DNA of 64,000 nt from Sediminibacter sp. Hel_I_10 (GTDB taxonomy: Bacteria; Bacteroidota; Bacteroidia; Flavobacteriales; Flavobacteriaceae): positions 1,488,001-1,552,000 of the forward strand of contig NZ_JHZX01000001.1 in NCBI RefSeq assembly GCF_000688335.1. Reading direction: 5' to 3'. This document shows, one piece after another, positions 10,801 to 19,051 of this stretch (position 1 is its first letter; each line of letters begins with the position of its first letter). The notes beneath the pieces are model-generated. The model ran no database searches. It saw nothing but the letters and a program-made list of their open reading frames with translations, and was not told the DNA's origin. The position numbers were made by a program, and so were the translations under genes.

Positions 10801-12329
10801 TAAATCAGTTGCGGTTGATCTGACAATACCGCAATTGGTGTATCATTTCCCATAGAACCAATAGGATCCTTGGCATTTTGAGCCATTGGGTTGATCAATA
10901 TATTAAGGTCTTCTTGAGTGTAACCAAAAACTATTTGACGTTTTGCCAAAGGATCTTCGTCATGCTCAATCGGGCCTTCTTTTGCAGCAATATTGGAGAG
11001 ATGTACTAAGTTTTCATCTAACCATTTTTTATAAGGGTGTTTAGAAACAATAGCTGCTTTAACTTCTTCATCGTCAATAATGCGTCCTTGATTCATATCA
11101 ACCAAGAACATTTTTCCTGGCTCGAGGCGGCCGTGACATTCAATGTTTTTAGGATCTATATCTATAACGCCCGTTTCCGAAGACATGATTACAAACCCAT
11201 CTTTAGTGACGGAGTACCTTGAAGGACGTAACCCATTTCTATCCAATACAGCTCCTATATAATCCCCATCGGTAAAAGGAATGGATGCTGGGCCATCCCA
11301 AGGCTCCATCACACAAGAGTTATATTCATAAAAGGCGCGTTTCTCCTCAGACATGTCCGGATTTCGCTCCCAAGCTTCTGGCACAAGCATCATCATCACT
11401 TCTGGCAAAGAACGGCCGGTCATTAATAATAATTCGACCACCATATCCATAGATGCAGAATCTGATTTCCCGGGAAGTACAATGGGAAAAATGCTCTTAA
11501 TCTCATCCCCAAACCAATCGCTTTGCATTAATTCTTGTCGAGACAATACACGAGACACATTACCTCTAAGCGTATTTATTTCTCCATTATGGCACATGTA
11601 CCGAAATGGCTGAGCCAAATCCCAAGTTGGGAAGGTATTTGTTGAAAATCGTTGATGTACCAGAGCTAATCTGGTGACCAAGGTTGGATCTTGTAAATCG
11701 GTATAATACAGTTTAATATCTTCGGGAATTAAAAGCCCTTTGAAAATAATGGTTTTTGTAGAAAGACTCGGCAAATAGAAATACCCACTTTCTGATAATT
11801 TGGAGTTAATGATGAGATGTTCCGTCTGTTTTCTAGCGGTAAATAACTTTAGATTAAAATCGAAATCGGTTTGCTCCGGATTGGATTTCCCTATAAAGAC
11901 CTGCTTTATAAACGGTTCGGTTTCTGCGGCAATTTTCCCGATGACCGATGAGTCTACAGGCACATCACGCCAACCCAAAACCTGAAGCCCTTGCCTCTTC
12001 ATATTAGCTTCAAATTGATCAATACAGTACTGCCGCTGGTTTTCTCGTCTTGGCAAAAACACATTGCTCACAGCATAGGCTCCAGCTTCGGGCAATTGAA
12101 AATCACAATTTTTAACAAAAAAGACGTGAGGAATATCAATAAGAATACCAGCACCATCTCCGGTTTTTCCATCAGAACTCACGGCACCACGATGTTCTAA
12201 CTTTTCTAGGATTTCAAGTGCCTTGTGAATGATACCATTAGAGGTGTTTCCTTTTAAACTGCATATAAATCCTGCGCCACAATTATCGTGTTCAAATTCT
12301 GGCCAATAAAGTCCTTGTTGTTTTAGCAT
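7824..12329 (-). CDS. gltB: Glutamate synthase large subunit
   Basis: About 1501 residues from the ATG at 12329. The open frame extends 20 codons further to 12389, but the natural start gives a 16-residue propeptide before the N-terminal nucleophile in HDNCGAGFIC (Cys17), which fits the family's autoprocessing. Domains in order are the class II glutaminase (to about 430), a central domain, the FMN-binding synthase barrel with TSNYLTNASEIQIKMAQGAK and CHLNTCPVG (3Fe-4S ligands), and the C-terminal GXGXG beta-helix. With GltD it forms the GOGAT half of ammonia assimilation. It is divergent from glnK-amt, which suggests joint nitrogen control from the intervening 399 bp. Confidence 0.96.
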   Translation of the reverse strand: MLKQQGLYWPEFEHDNCGAGFICSLKGNTSNGIIHKALEILEKLEHRGAVSSDGKTGDGAGILIDIPHVFFVKNCDFQLPEAGAYAVSNVFLPRRENQRQYCIDQFEANMKRQGLQVLGWRDVPVDSSVIGKIAAETEPFIKQVFIGKSNPEQTDFDFNLKLFTARKQTEHLIINSKLSESGYFYLPSLSTKTIIFKGLLIPEDIKLYYTDLQDPTLVTRLALVHQRFSTNTFPTWDLAQPFRYMCHNGEINTLRGNVSRVLSRQELMQSDWFGDEIKSIFPIVLPGKSDSASMDMVVELLLMTGRSLPEVMMMLVPEAWERNPDMSEEKRAFYEYNSCVMEPWDGPASIPFTDGDYIGAVLDRNGLRPSRYSVTKDGFVIMSSETGVIDIDPKNIECHGRLEPGKMFLVDMNQGRIIDDEEVKAAIVSKHPYKKWLDENLVHLSNIAAKEGPIEHDEDPLAKRQIVFGYTQEDLNILINPMAQNAKDPIGSMGNDTPIAVLSDQPQLIYNYFKQLFAQVTNPPLDGIREKLITDISLTLGEDFNLFDINEAQCRKLKIQNPVISKHDLDKIKNYKSNPHFVVTTIPILYEVDKGLNELENALLNLVKQASKAIDNGGNIIILSDRGVNEKMAPIPALMACSYVNHELYKIGKRAKVSLIIESAEPREVHHFALLFGYGASAINPYIVNEIVYDQVAENEIQGVDYLTAIKNYNKAIGMGILKVMNKIGISTLNSYRGSQLFECVGLNTTVVNAYFPNTVTRLQGIGLREIEKEVSKRHRKAYKTDSVEADLNLDYGGQYKWRRHGEKHAFNPLTVAKLQEAVRGNKHKTYQEYSELVNEQTKQLMTIRGLFEFTNYDPIAIEEVEPWTKIVKRFKTGAMSYGSISKEAHENLAIAMNRIGGKSNSGEGGEDEDRFYKHANGDWRNSAIKQVASGRFGVTSNYLTNASEIQIKMAQGAKPGEGGQLPGPKVNPDIAKTRNSTPYVGLISPPPHHDIYSIEDLSQLIYDLKSANRDARINVKLVSEVGVGTVAAGVAKAKGDVILISGHDGGTGASPLTSLKHAGLPWELGLAEAQQTLVMNDLRNRVVLECDGQMKTGRDVAIACLLGAEEFGFATAPLVASGCIMMRVCHLNTCPVGIATQNPELRKKFEGKPEHVVNFMYFIAQELREIMAQLGFRTVDEMVGQVQKLNRNKTIQHYKTLGLDLSPILHQVPVPKGTKLYNTQSQDHDLEKALDFKIIRRAHPALFRKEKTVLESKITNRDRAFGAILSNEISKIYGAQGLPDNTLKINFTGSAGQSFGAFATKGLTFAINGNSNDYFGKGLSGAKLIVQVPEEATIVPEDNIIIGNVALYGATSGEAYINGKAGERFCVRNSGAHAVVEGIGDHGCEYMTGGRAVILGEVGRNFGAGMSGGIAYVYNPKGTFEKNCNTEGLNIDPVEVPEDVSELKALIENHYNATLSPLAQRLLENWQKELPKFVKVLPEEYKQALIRLEEEKKVIV

Positions 12330-12420
12330 GTATTTTTGGAATTGTGTTTTTTTGAAATAGATCAACTCTCTAAGATACAACCAAAGCATTAATTAATAAA
12401 ACCCTATCGTGAGATTTTCG

Positions 12421-12494
12421 GTTTTTGCATTTTGAAGGATTTAAGATTCATTATCCTCATTTTTAAGGGCTTGTTTTGTGAAAAATGCAAAAAC
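12421..12494. repeat. 13-bp inverted repeat in the gltB-glnK control region
   Basis: GTTTTTGCATTTT (12421-12433) and its exact reverse complement (12482-12494) are 48 bp apart, 92-165 bp upstream of the gltB start. A second pair, CTTGTTTT/AAAACAAG (12470-12477/12490-12497), partly overlaps. Spaced half-sites of this kind can bind a looping regulator. No regulator gene adjoins, so the role is inferred. Confidence 0.45.
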
Positions 12495-12688
12495 AAGTGT
12501 TCAAGTTATCCCATGTCATCAAAAACAAAAAACCACTTCAACCTCAGCTTAAATTATGAAATCCTTAAAATTCGATACTATTTTTTTCAACTTTGAAATT
12601 AAGATGACCGTAATTCAAGCATTTCATAAAAATGACCATAGCATGCTCAAAACCCGTCGTTTAAAAGCATAAAATCCTACTTATTCTT

Positions 12689-12696
12689 TATTTTTG
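12689..12696 (+). promoter_or_regulatory. -7 box of the glnK-amt promoter
   Basis: TATTTTTG matches TAnnTTTG exactly and lies 32 bp before the glnK ATG, so the leader would be about 28 nt. No clear TTG sits 19 nt upstream, which suggests that an activator is needed. Confidence 0.5.
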
Positions 12697-12728
12697 AGAA
12701 TTACATTTTTCTGAAATTAAGCATTGCG

Positions 12729-13067
12729 ATGAAAAAAATTGAGGCGATCATTAGAAAATCTAAATTCTCTGAAGTAAAAGAAGCCTTGCACAATGTGGGC
12801 GTAAATTTCTTTTCTTATTGGGATGTCACGGGTTTAGGTAACGAACAGGAGGGCCACGTGTACCGGGGCGTTTCTTACAGCACTAGTGACATCCAACGTC
12901 GCTACTTATCGATAGTTGTTAATGATGATTTTGCAGACGCCACCATAAAAGCCATTTTAGATGCTGGAGCTACCGGCGACGTTGGCGATGGTAAGATCTT
13001 TATATCAACCATTGACGGAGCCTACAGAATTCGCACTAAGGAAAAAGGCAATAACACTTTAAATTAA
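12729..13067 (+). CDS. glnK: P-II nitrogen regulatory protein
   Basis: 112 residues. MKKIEAIIRKSKFSEVKEAL is the standard P-II start. The T-loop retains tyrosines at Y45 and Y50, equivalent to Tyr46 and the uridylylated Tyr51 of Escherichia coli GlnB. GDVGDGKIFI (about 88-97) is the B-loop signature that binds ATP and 2-oxoglutarate. P-II trimers sense energy and nitrogen state and block AmtB. The gene lies 4 nt before amt, the typical glnK-amtB pair. The T-loop is about one residue shorter than in E. coli. Whether Tyr50 is modified is unknown, since no GlnD-like gene is in the window. Confidence 0.95.
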   Translation: MKKIEAIIRKSKFSEVKEALHNVGVNFFSYWDVTGLGNEQEGHVYRGVSYSTSDIQRRYLSIVVNDDFADATIKAILDAGATGDVGDGKIFISTIDGAYRIRTKEKGNNTLN

Positions 13068-13071
13068 GACT

Positions 13072-14313
13072 ATGGAATTGTTGACGATCAACAACGTATG
13101 GATGATGATTTGCACAGCACTCGTGTTCTTTATGCACTTAGGCTTTGCTTTTTTGGAAATTGGCTTAACTCGTCAAAAAAATACGCTCAACATTCTATTT
13201 AAAAATATTTTTATCATCACCATTGGCCTACTGCTTTATTGTTTGGTAGGCTTTAATTTAATGTATCCCGGTTTTGAGGCAGATGCTTCTGGCGTTTTTG
13301 GCTTTGCGGGTTTTGGATTATATGCACCCACAACAACGGAGGGTGCTCTTGATCTCACTTATAATTCTGGTTATACCTATTGGACCGATTTTCTTTTTCA
13401 AGGCATGTTTGCGGCTACCGCAGCTACAATTGTTTCTGGTGCTGTTGCGGAGCGTATGAAGATTGGCCCCTTTATGATATTTACAATTCTATACGTTGGT
13501 TTCATATACCCAATCGCCGGATCTTGGAAATGGGGAGGAGGCTTTTTGCAAACCATGGACACCCCATTTTATGACTTTGCAGGATCTACACTCGTTCACT
13601 CGGTGGGCGGTTGGGCTGCTTTGGTAGCCGTTTGCCTTTTAGGTTCAAGAATAGGAAAGTTCAAAAACGGAAAAGTGCAAGCCATCCCAGGGCACAACAT
13701 TCCACTGGCCACTGCAGGCGTATTGATTTTATGGTTGGGTTGGTTTGGATTTAATGGCGGCTCAGTGCTTTCTGCAGATCCTGCCGCAACCTCTTTGGTA
13801 TTAGTGACCACCTCATTGGCAGCAGCAGCAGGCGGAGTTGTTTGTGCGCTGGTCACCATGTTACGCTATAAAAATTTAGATTTAACCATGTTTCTTAACG
13901 GAATATTAGGCGGATTAGTGGCAATCACAGCCGGAGCCGACCAAATGTCTCCTACAGATGCCATTGCCATTGGCGCCATTGGCGGGGCCATTATCGTTTT
14001 TGCCGTGGCCTTTATAGACAAACTAAAACTAGACGACCCTGTTGGTGCTATCGCCGTACACTTAATTTGCGGGATTTGGGGAACTTTAGCGGTTGGTATC
14101 TTCGGAAACTTAGCGGGTACGAGCCAATTCTTAAGTCAATTAATCGGGATTGGATGCTATGCTATGTTCTGTAGCATTTCCGCATTTATCATCATATTCA
14201 CCTTGAAGAAAACTGTAGGCATACGTGTTTCTGAAAAAGAAGAATTTGAAGGGTTGGACGCTCATGAACACGGGATGAATGCCTACCCTGACTTTAGGTT
14301 AAATGAACATTAA
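13072..14313 (+). CDS. amt: Ammonium transporter
   Basis: 413 residues with about 11 hydrophobic segments. The twin pore histidines are visible: H176 in STLVHSVGGW and H330 in AIAVHLICGIWG. The family conducts ammonium across the inner membrane as trimers. Unlike many Gram-negative Amt proteins there is no obvious cleavable signal peptide; the first helix begins near residue 8. It follows glnK by 4 nt, and P-II docking to the cytoplasmic face is the expected control. A strong terminator follows at 14354-14388. Confidence 0.95.
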   Translation: MELLTINNVWMMICTALVFFMHLGFAFLEIGLTRQKNTLNILFKNIFIITIGLLLYCLVGFNLMYPGFEADASGVFGFAGFGLYAPTTTEGALDLTYNSGYTYWTDFLFQGMFAATAATIVSGAVAERMKIGPFMIFTILYVGFIYPIAGSWKWGGGFLQTMDTPFYDFAGSTLVHSVGGWAALVAVCLLGSRIGKFKNGKVQAIPGHNIPLATAGVLILWLGWFGFNGGSVLSADPAATSLVLVTTSLAAAAGGVVCALVTMLRYKNLDLTMFLNGILGGLVAITAGADQMSPTDAIAIGAIGGAIIVFAVAFIDKLKLDDPVGAIAVHLICGIWGTLAVGIFGNLAGTSQFLSQLIGIGCYAMFCSISAFIIIFTLKKTVGIRVSEKEEFEGLDAHEHGMNAYPDFRLNEH

Positions 14314-14353
14314 TAGCTGTTTTTAAATTTTGTATTTGTTTTTAATTAGTTAG

Positions 14354-14388
14354 AAAAGCCTTTGGTGTAAAACCCAAAGGCTTTTTTT
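14354..14388 (+). terminator. Rho-independent terminator after amt
   Basis: The 12-bp stem AAAAGCCTTTGG / CCAAAGGCTTTT with an 8-nt loop is followed by an unbroken run of T. It closes the glnK-amt unit 40 bp after the stop codon. Confidence 0.88.
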
Positions 14389-14424
14389 GTTTCACTTCCC
14401 TTTTTCTAATTTCAATTTTATACG

Positions 14425-14432
14425 TACTTTTG
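14425..14432 (+). promoter_or_regulatory. -7 box of the metK leader transcript
   Basis: TACTTTTG matches TAnnTTTG exactly. The predicted transcription start, near 14436-14440, falls just before the first base-paired nucleotide of the riboswitch at 14445. The -33 region is T-rich without a clear TTG. Confidence 0.55.
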
Positions 14433-14444
14433 ACCACAATAACA

Positions 14445-14540
14445 AAGAGGAAAAATTTGATCTGATTGCAACCTCTTCCAGTTTAGAGATGTCTTATTAC
14501 GGGATCTCTAGTAAAACTGGGAATTAAATGCTAAAGCAGT
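14445..14540 (+). promoter_or_regulatory. SAM-II type riboswitch with an enlarged loop, upstream of metK
   Basis: Stem P1 is AAGAGG (14445-14450) pairing with CCTCTT (14472-14477). The loop between them contains GATCTGATTGCAA, close to the SAM-II loop consensus. The 3' part TTAAATGCTAAAGCAG (14524-14539) matches the conserved SAM-II tail with GCTAAA. Pseudoknot pairs are visible: CTG (14462-14464) with CAG (14537-14539) and GC (14468-14469) with GC (14530-14531), leaving TAAA for ligand contacts. An extra hairpin, CCAGTTTAGAGAT (14478-14490) with ATCTCT and AAACTGG (14504-14520), is inserted where compact SAM-II RNAs have a short linker. It should sense S-adenosylmethionine and lower metK expression. 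This is manual folding; a covariance search would settle it. Confidence 0.8.
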
Positions 14541-14672
14541 AATTATTATACTTCTCTAGCGACACAGACCAAGAAGGAATTTGTTTAACAAATCCTAGCC
14601 TTTCTCAAGGAAAGACATTGGAAGCCATCAGAACAAATTTCAAAACTGAAATTAATTATTTAAAGTATTTTT

Positions 14673-15926
14673 ATGTCGTATTTATTTACTTCGGAAAGTG
14701 TATCCGAAGGTCACCCAGATAAAGTTGCAGACCAAATTAGCGACGCCCTCATTGATCATTTTCTAGCCTTTGATAGCGAATCTAGGGTAGCTTGTGAAAC
14801 CTTAGTGACTACAGGACAAGTTGTTCTTGCTGGTGAAGTAAAATCAAACATCTATTTAGATGTACAGAAGATTGCCAGAGACACCATCAACAATATTGGC
14901 TATACCAAAGGGGCTTATATGTTCGACGGCAATTCTTGTGGTGTCTTATCTGCAATCCATGAACAATCTGAAGACATCAATCGTGGTGTAGATCGCGCTA
15001 GCAAAGATGAGCAAGGTGCAGGAGACCAAGGGATGATGTTTGGTTATGCTACAAGCGAAACTGAGAACTATATGCCTTTGGCTTTAGATCTTTCTCACAG
15101 CATATTAAAAGAATTAGCAGCATTAAGACGCGAAAATAAAGAAATCACCTATTTGCGTCCAGACTCTAAAAGTCAAGTGACTATTGAGTATAGTGATGAC
15201 AATGTACCGCAACGTATTGAAGCTATCGTTGTATCTACTCAGCATGATGATTTTGATAATGACGAGGAGATGCTGGCCAAAATAAGAAAAGACATCATCG
15301 AGATTTTAATACCACGTGTAGTTGCTAAATTACCTGAAGATCTACAACAACTATTTAATGATGATATTACCTACCACATCAACCCTACAGGGAAGTTTGT
15401 GATTGGTGGTCCTCATGGCGATACTGGACTTACGGGTCGAAAAATCATCGTAGATACCTATGGTGGAAAAGGTGCCCACGGTGGTGGTGCATTCTCTGGA
15501 AAAGATCCGAGCAAAGTAGACCGAAGTGCCGCTTATGCCACAAGACATATTGCTAAAAACATGGTTGCCGCCGGTGTTTGTGATGAAATTTTAGTACAAG
15601 TAAGCTATGCTATTGGCGTTGTAGAACCAACCTCAATTTATGTGGACACTTATGGGACTTGCCCGTTCAACATGACGGATGGTGAGATTGCTAAAAAAAT
15701 AAAAAGTATTTTTGATATGAGACCGGCAGCTATTGAGTCTCGTCTTAAATTGCGTCAACCCATGTATAGCGAAACCGCTGCTTATGGTCATATGGGTAGA
15801 ACACCAGAAACCGTAACCAAGACCTTCCAACAACCCAATGGAGAACCTATTACTCTTGATGTAGAATTATTTACTTGGGAGAAATTAGACTACGTAGACA
15901 AGGTTAAAGATGCTTTTGGCATATAA
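14673..15926 (+). CDS. metK: S-adenosylmethionine synthase
   Basis: 417 residues. The N-terminus [20 protein letters not shown] holds the catalytic histidine H14 and metal-binding D16. [12 protein letters not shown] and [20 protein letters not shown] are the ATP and polyphosphate-loop signatures. The enzyme makes S-adenosylmethionine from ATP and methionine. The gene stands alone between terminators and lies 133 nt behind the riboswitch, so product feedback control of expression is likely. Length is slightly above the usual 380-400 residues because of a longer central segment (about 150-215). Confidence 0.97.
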   Translation: MSYLFTSESVSEGHPDKVADQISDALIDHFLAFDSESRVACETLVTTGQVVLAGEVKSNIYLDVQKIARDTINNIGYTKGAYMFDGNSCGVLSAIHEQSEDINRGVDRASKDEQGAGDQGMMFGYATSETENYMPLALDLSHSILKELAALRRENKEITYLRPDSKSQVTIEYSDDNVPQRIEAIVVSTQHDDFDNDEEMLAKIRKDIIEILIPRVVAKLPEDLQQLFNDDITYHINPTGKFVIGGPHGDTGLTGRKIIVDTYGGKGAHGGGAFSGKDPSKVDRSAAYATRHIAKNMVAAGVCDEILVQVSYAIGVVEPTSIYVDTYGTCPFNMTDGEIAKKIKSIFDMRPAAIESRLKLRQPMYSETAAYGHMGRTPETVTKTFQQPNGEPITLDVELFTWEKLDYVDKVKDAFGI

Positions 15927-15958
15927 ATCTTAATTCTCCAAAACATACTTCGTTAGAA

Positions 15959-15997
15959 AGAAACACCCCGATGGAAACATCGGGGTGTTTCTGTTTT
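15959..15997 (+). terminator. Rho-independent terminator after metK
   Basis: The 15-bp GC-rich stem AGAAACACCCCGATG / CATCGGGGTGTTTCT, with a 4-nt loop, is followed by GTTTTAT. It lies 33 bp after the metK stop. Confidence 0.85.
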
Positions 15998-16112
15998 ATC
16001 TTACTAAATAATCAATACTATATTGATGATTCCGAACAAATTACCTAAATTTCACGCAACCAATTAAGGATTTAAACATCTAATACGTAACAACTAACAT
16101 TAAATCCAACTT

Positions 16113-17927
16113 ATGAAACTCTTAAAATCGTTCGCCTTAATTTCGGTTCTTATTCTGAATTTTTCCTGTAATGACGATGAAGTTGCCAATCCAATTAGTC
16201 AACAAAATTCAGGTCCAGACCATATAGCCTTCTCTCAAAATTTTGGAAGTGACATCAATCGTGATTTCTTGGGAACCATTATGGATGTTAATGGTAGTCC
16301 GATTTCAAATGTAAACATCACTATCGGCAACTCGAACGCCATAACAGATAACAATGGTATATTTATTATACGTGACGCTGAGGTCAAGCAACGACTTGCT
16401 TATATAAAAGCTGAGAAAACAGGCTTTATCAATGCGTCACGCTCTGTCGTTCCGACTGACGGAACCAATAAAATTAAAATTGTAATGTTACCTGAAACTG
16501 TTGTCGCAACGGTAAACAGCGGAATCGCTGAGGAGGTTAGCCTAAGTAATGGCGCTTCCGTTTTTCTCCCAGGTAATTATATTGAAACAGACGGAAGTTT
16601 ATATTCGGGGAGCGTGGATGTTATTATGCACCACCTCGCTCCATCTGATGAATCAACTCAAGAACAAATGCCTGGTATGCTCTACGCAGCAAATGCCCAA
16701 AACGAGGAGCGTATGCTACAAACTTTTGGAATGTTAGCCGTTGAACTGCGTGGTTCGGGAGGTGAAGATTTGAATTTAGCTAATAACACAACAGCAGAAA
16801 TCAAACTACCTTTAGATGCAAGTTTGGTGTCCAGTGCCCCAACAACAATTCCCCTTTGGTATTTTGATGAAGTTAACGGCTATTGGATTGAGGATGGCGA
16901 GGCTTCTTTGGTGGATGACACTTATGTTGGTAACGTAAATCATTTTTCATTTTGGAATGCTGATACTCCTTTTGAATCCGTGAATCTATGCGTAACAGTA
17001 GTTAACGAAATGAATGACCCCATTCCTAATTTAAGATTATTTTTATCAAGCGATTATGTAAGCGGCCAAGGCTTTACTTACACAGACAATCTAGGGCAGG
17101 CCTGCGGATCATTTCCTATTAACTCAAATGGACAAATAAAAATCTCGACGCCATTTAATACAACTTGTTTAACTTCTATTTTACAAATTTCTGATATTGG
17201 TCCTTTCACTTCAGATTCAGCGATAGAATTTGTATTAGCAGATTACATATTTGAAAATGAAAACATAATAGGAAGTTATAACGATTGTAATGGTGACTTA
17301 GTAAATAATGGTTATGTAGTATTGCGTTATGAAAATTGGAATTTCTATGATTTAGTCACAGACGGTAATTTTGAAATAGACTTTATTAGATGCTCGGATC
17401 AACTAAATTTTTCTGTTGAAGCCATAGATTATGACAACTTACAGTCGAGCGGCGTGATAAATTATTCCTTAGATACCCCAATCACTAATATAGGGTTTCT
17501 GCAATCGTGTAATAATATCAATGAGCAAATAATTTATGAGATTGATGGAAATCAAGAATTGATTTTACCTCCATTTGATGTCAGATTTATGGATAACAAC
17601 CCAGAAGTTAATAACAATGCCACTATTGAAATTCAAGATGATTTATCAAGTTTTCAAAACTGCTTCTGGTTGCGAGGTATCATTCAAAATAATCCTATTG
17701 TAGGTGAGCATTTTTCAAGCGACAGTTATAATACTGAAGGATTTTATTTTGTTGAAGGTTGTCCCGCAGCTATATCAAATCCACAAGATTCAGAAATGAC
17801 TTTCAATATAATTCAATTGGGTCCCGCTGGAGATTTTCTCGATATGGATATTAGCGGGGACTATGTAGATTTTAACGGTGTCTCTCATACATTTAGCGCA
17901 ACAATACACGTATTAAGAGACGAATAA
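16113..17927 (+). CDS. Surface or periplasmic lipoprotein with carboxypeptidase-regulatory-like domain
   Basis: 604 residues with a lipoprotein signal peptide and lipobox ending in C19 (LILNFSC). An aspartate-rich CNDDE follows; similar acidic stretches after the lipid cysteine act as export signals in Bacteroidota surface lipoproteins. A beta-sandwich CarboxypepD_reg-like domain is at about 50-115 (GTIMDVNGSPISNVNITIGN). The next segment (about 120-275) resembles the region found in many Flavobacteriaceae proteins with this domain, including IPLWYFDEVNGYWIEDG. The remaining 320 residues are beta-rich, contain repeated cysteines and are not recognised. It stands alone between the metK terminator and the convergent GLPGLI genes. 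No enzymatic motif was seen. Confidence 0.85.
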   Translation: MKLLKSFALISVLILNFSCNDDEVANPISQQNSGPDHIAFSQNFGSDINRDFLGTIMDVNGSPISNVNITIGNSNAITDNNGIFIIRDAEVKQRLAYIKAEKTGFINASRSVVPTDGTNKIKIVMLPETVVATVNSGIAEEVSLSNGASVFLPGNYIETDGSLYSGSVDVIMHHLAPSDESTQEQMPGMLYAANAQNEERMLQTFGMLAVELRGSGGEDLNLANNTTAEIKLPLDASLVSSAPTTIPLWYFDEVNGYWIEDGEASLVDDTYVGNVNHFSFWNADTPFESVNLCVTVVNEMNDPIPNLRLFLSSDYVSGQGFTYTDNLGQACGSFPINSNGQIKISTPFNTTCLTSILQISDIGPFTSDSAIEFVLADYIFENENIIGSYNDCNGDLVNNGYVVLRYENWNFYDLVTDGNFEIDFIRCSDQLNFSVEAIDYDNLQSSGVINYSLDTPITNIGFLQSCNNINEQIIYEIDGNQELILPPFDVRFMDNNPEVNNNATIEIQDDLSSFQNCFWLRGIIQNNPIVGEHFSSDSYNTEGFYFVEGCPAAISNPQDSEMTFNIIQLGPAGDFLDMDISGDYVDFNGVSHTFSATIHVLRDE

Positions 17928-17992
17928 AAATTTTTAAGAATAGCTGATGAGATTTTAAGGGAGTTTTTATTACTGCTAATAAGGTCAGCAAT

Positions 17993-18847
17993 TTATCTGC
18001 TTCCTCTCCCTCCCATACGTTGCGCTCTAAACTCTTTCATTTTCTCAACAATGGTTTCTTGGTAAGCCGCTTTTGTAATGGCTTTACCTTTATTTGGCGC
18101 CTCAATCTCTATTTTATCTTCTGGATTGAGCACAAGTTTAGTGCATAACATGGTAGTGTCTCCTGCACTAACCTCAAGAATTAATCCTGGAAGGCCCCAA
18201 TATTCTGAAGGTCCGTGCCCAACAGGAATCTGTGGTGTATACCAAGCAGTTACATCAGTCATCGCTAGAGTATTTTCCGCAGCATTTGAATCTGAAGTTT
18301 CAGCATTATTCGTCCTCAATTTATCCCAAGAGAAAGAGTACCAGGTCAATTGGTTAGAAGGTATAGATGCTGAGGCTTTAAAACACATGTAGTTTCCTAT
18401 TTGTTTGCTTTCGGTTTCCATGACCCATGTTATGGGTTGCAAGCTATCGGTTACTAAAAAACGTTTTCCGTAGAATTCTTGATCTTGAATTTGGGTATTG
18501 GTTTTTACATTTTTGTATTGATCTCCAGGAGTAAAATTTTTACCCCAAGAATCAGTAGCTCCAGACATGGCATCAAGTTTATCATCTTCAACAAACATGG
18601 ATTCTGTTCTATTGAAAGTTAAGGTGTAGGTTTTCACAAGCCTATTTTTTAAACGTGCCTTTACCTGCTTCTTTTGCTCTTCGCTTAATCGATCTCCCCA
18701 TCGTCCAAGATCTAATGAAGATTTTGACATGTAAGAAGCCTGACCTTGAAAATCATTTTTTTGAAGATTTGTTAGTGGTTTTGGATTCATAAACCCAAAA
18801 AAACTTATCGAGAAGAGAGCTGCGGTAACTAATAATAGTGATTTCAT
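17993..18847 (-). CDS. GLPGLI family protein A
   Basis: 284 residues with an N-terminal signal peptide (about 1-20). The family hallmark GLPGLILE is at 218-225, preceded by AWYTPQIPVGHGP. Other shared blocks are DFQGQASYMSK, LTFNRTES and YKNVKTNTQ. The mature protein has exactly two cysteines, C155 in NYMCFKA and C235 in MLCTK, at places matched in the two paralogs nearby. GLPGLI proteins are a Bacteroidota family of unknown biochemical function, secreted or periplasmic. It ends in a basic, glycine-rich tail (AQRMGGRGSR). It lies downstream of the beta-barrel gene after a terminator, so it is probably its own unit. Confidence 0.9.
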   Translation of the reverse strand: MKSLLLVTAALFSISFFGFMNPKPLTNLQKNDFQGQASYMSKSSLDLGRWGDRLSEEQKKQVKARLKNRLVKTYTLTFNRTESMFVEDDKLDAMSGATDSWGKNFTPGDQYKNVKTNTQIQDQEFYGKRFLVTDSLQPITWVMETESKQIGNYMCFKASASIPSNQLTWYSFSWDKLRTNNAETSDSNAAENTLAMTDVTAWYTPQIPVGHGPSEYWGLPGLILEVSAGDTTMLCTKLVLNPEDKIEIEAPNKGKAITKAAYQETIVEKMKEFRAQRMGGRGSR

Positions 18848-18869
18848 GAAATTAAGAGTTCAATATAAT

Positions 18870-18895
18870 GTTTGATAAAGTTAACTAATAATTAA
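18870..18895. promoter_or_regulatory. Degenerate 10-bp-phased GTTAAC-like sites upstream of GLPGLI A
   Basis: GTTTGA (18870), GTTAAC (18880) and AATTAA (18890) are spaced exactly 10 bp apart, like the perfect array at 24107-24136. Only the middle one is exact. The sites lie 23-48 bp before the start codon. AT-rich DNA can give this by chance, so support is weak. Confidence 0.25.
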
Positions 18896-18992
18896 ACAAA
18901 ATCAATTACTCCTATTCTTAATAATTCAATATCAGTCTATAAATCCGCTTTCAATAACTAAAATACACACAACAAGGGTTGCGTTATATCAT

Positions 18993-19024
18993 AAAAAAAG
19001 CCCTTCTAAATCGTTGAGAAGGGC
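18993..19024 (-). terminator. Rho-independent terminator after the beta-barrel gene
   Basis: On the minus strand GCCCTTCT pairs with AGAAGGGC across a 9-nt loop and is followed by seven T residues. It lies 28 bp past the stop of the beta-barrel gene and separates it from GLPGLI A. Confidence 0.85.
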
Positions 19025-19051
19025 AAGCTCTTAAAATTGTTTTGCTGAGCT

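Larger units (their letters stand above)
12330..12728. other. Divergent control region between gltB and glnK
   Basis: 399 bp with no supported gene. It holds a 13-bp inverted repeat (12421-12494), a good -7 box for glnK (12689-12696), and two direct copies of ATGACCrTA at 12604-12612 and 12632-12640, 28 bp apart and 48-85 bp upstream of that box. I found no minus-strand TAnnTTTG box for gltB. The DNA is AT-rich. Confidence 0.5.

Noticed and set aside
12330-12389. 20-codon extension of gltB
   Set aside because: The ATG at 12329 gives the normal 16-residue propeptide before the catalytic cysteine; the extension has no family counterpart.
14445-14540. SAM-I riboswitch
   Set aside because: The conserved SAM-I core (CTCTTATCAAGAG-type and GGTGGAGGGA) is absent; the pseudoknot pattern fits SAM-II instead.
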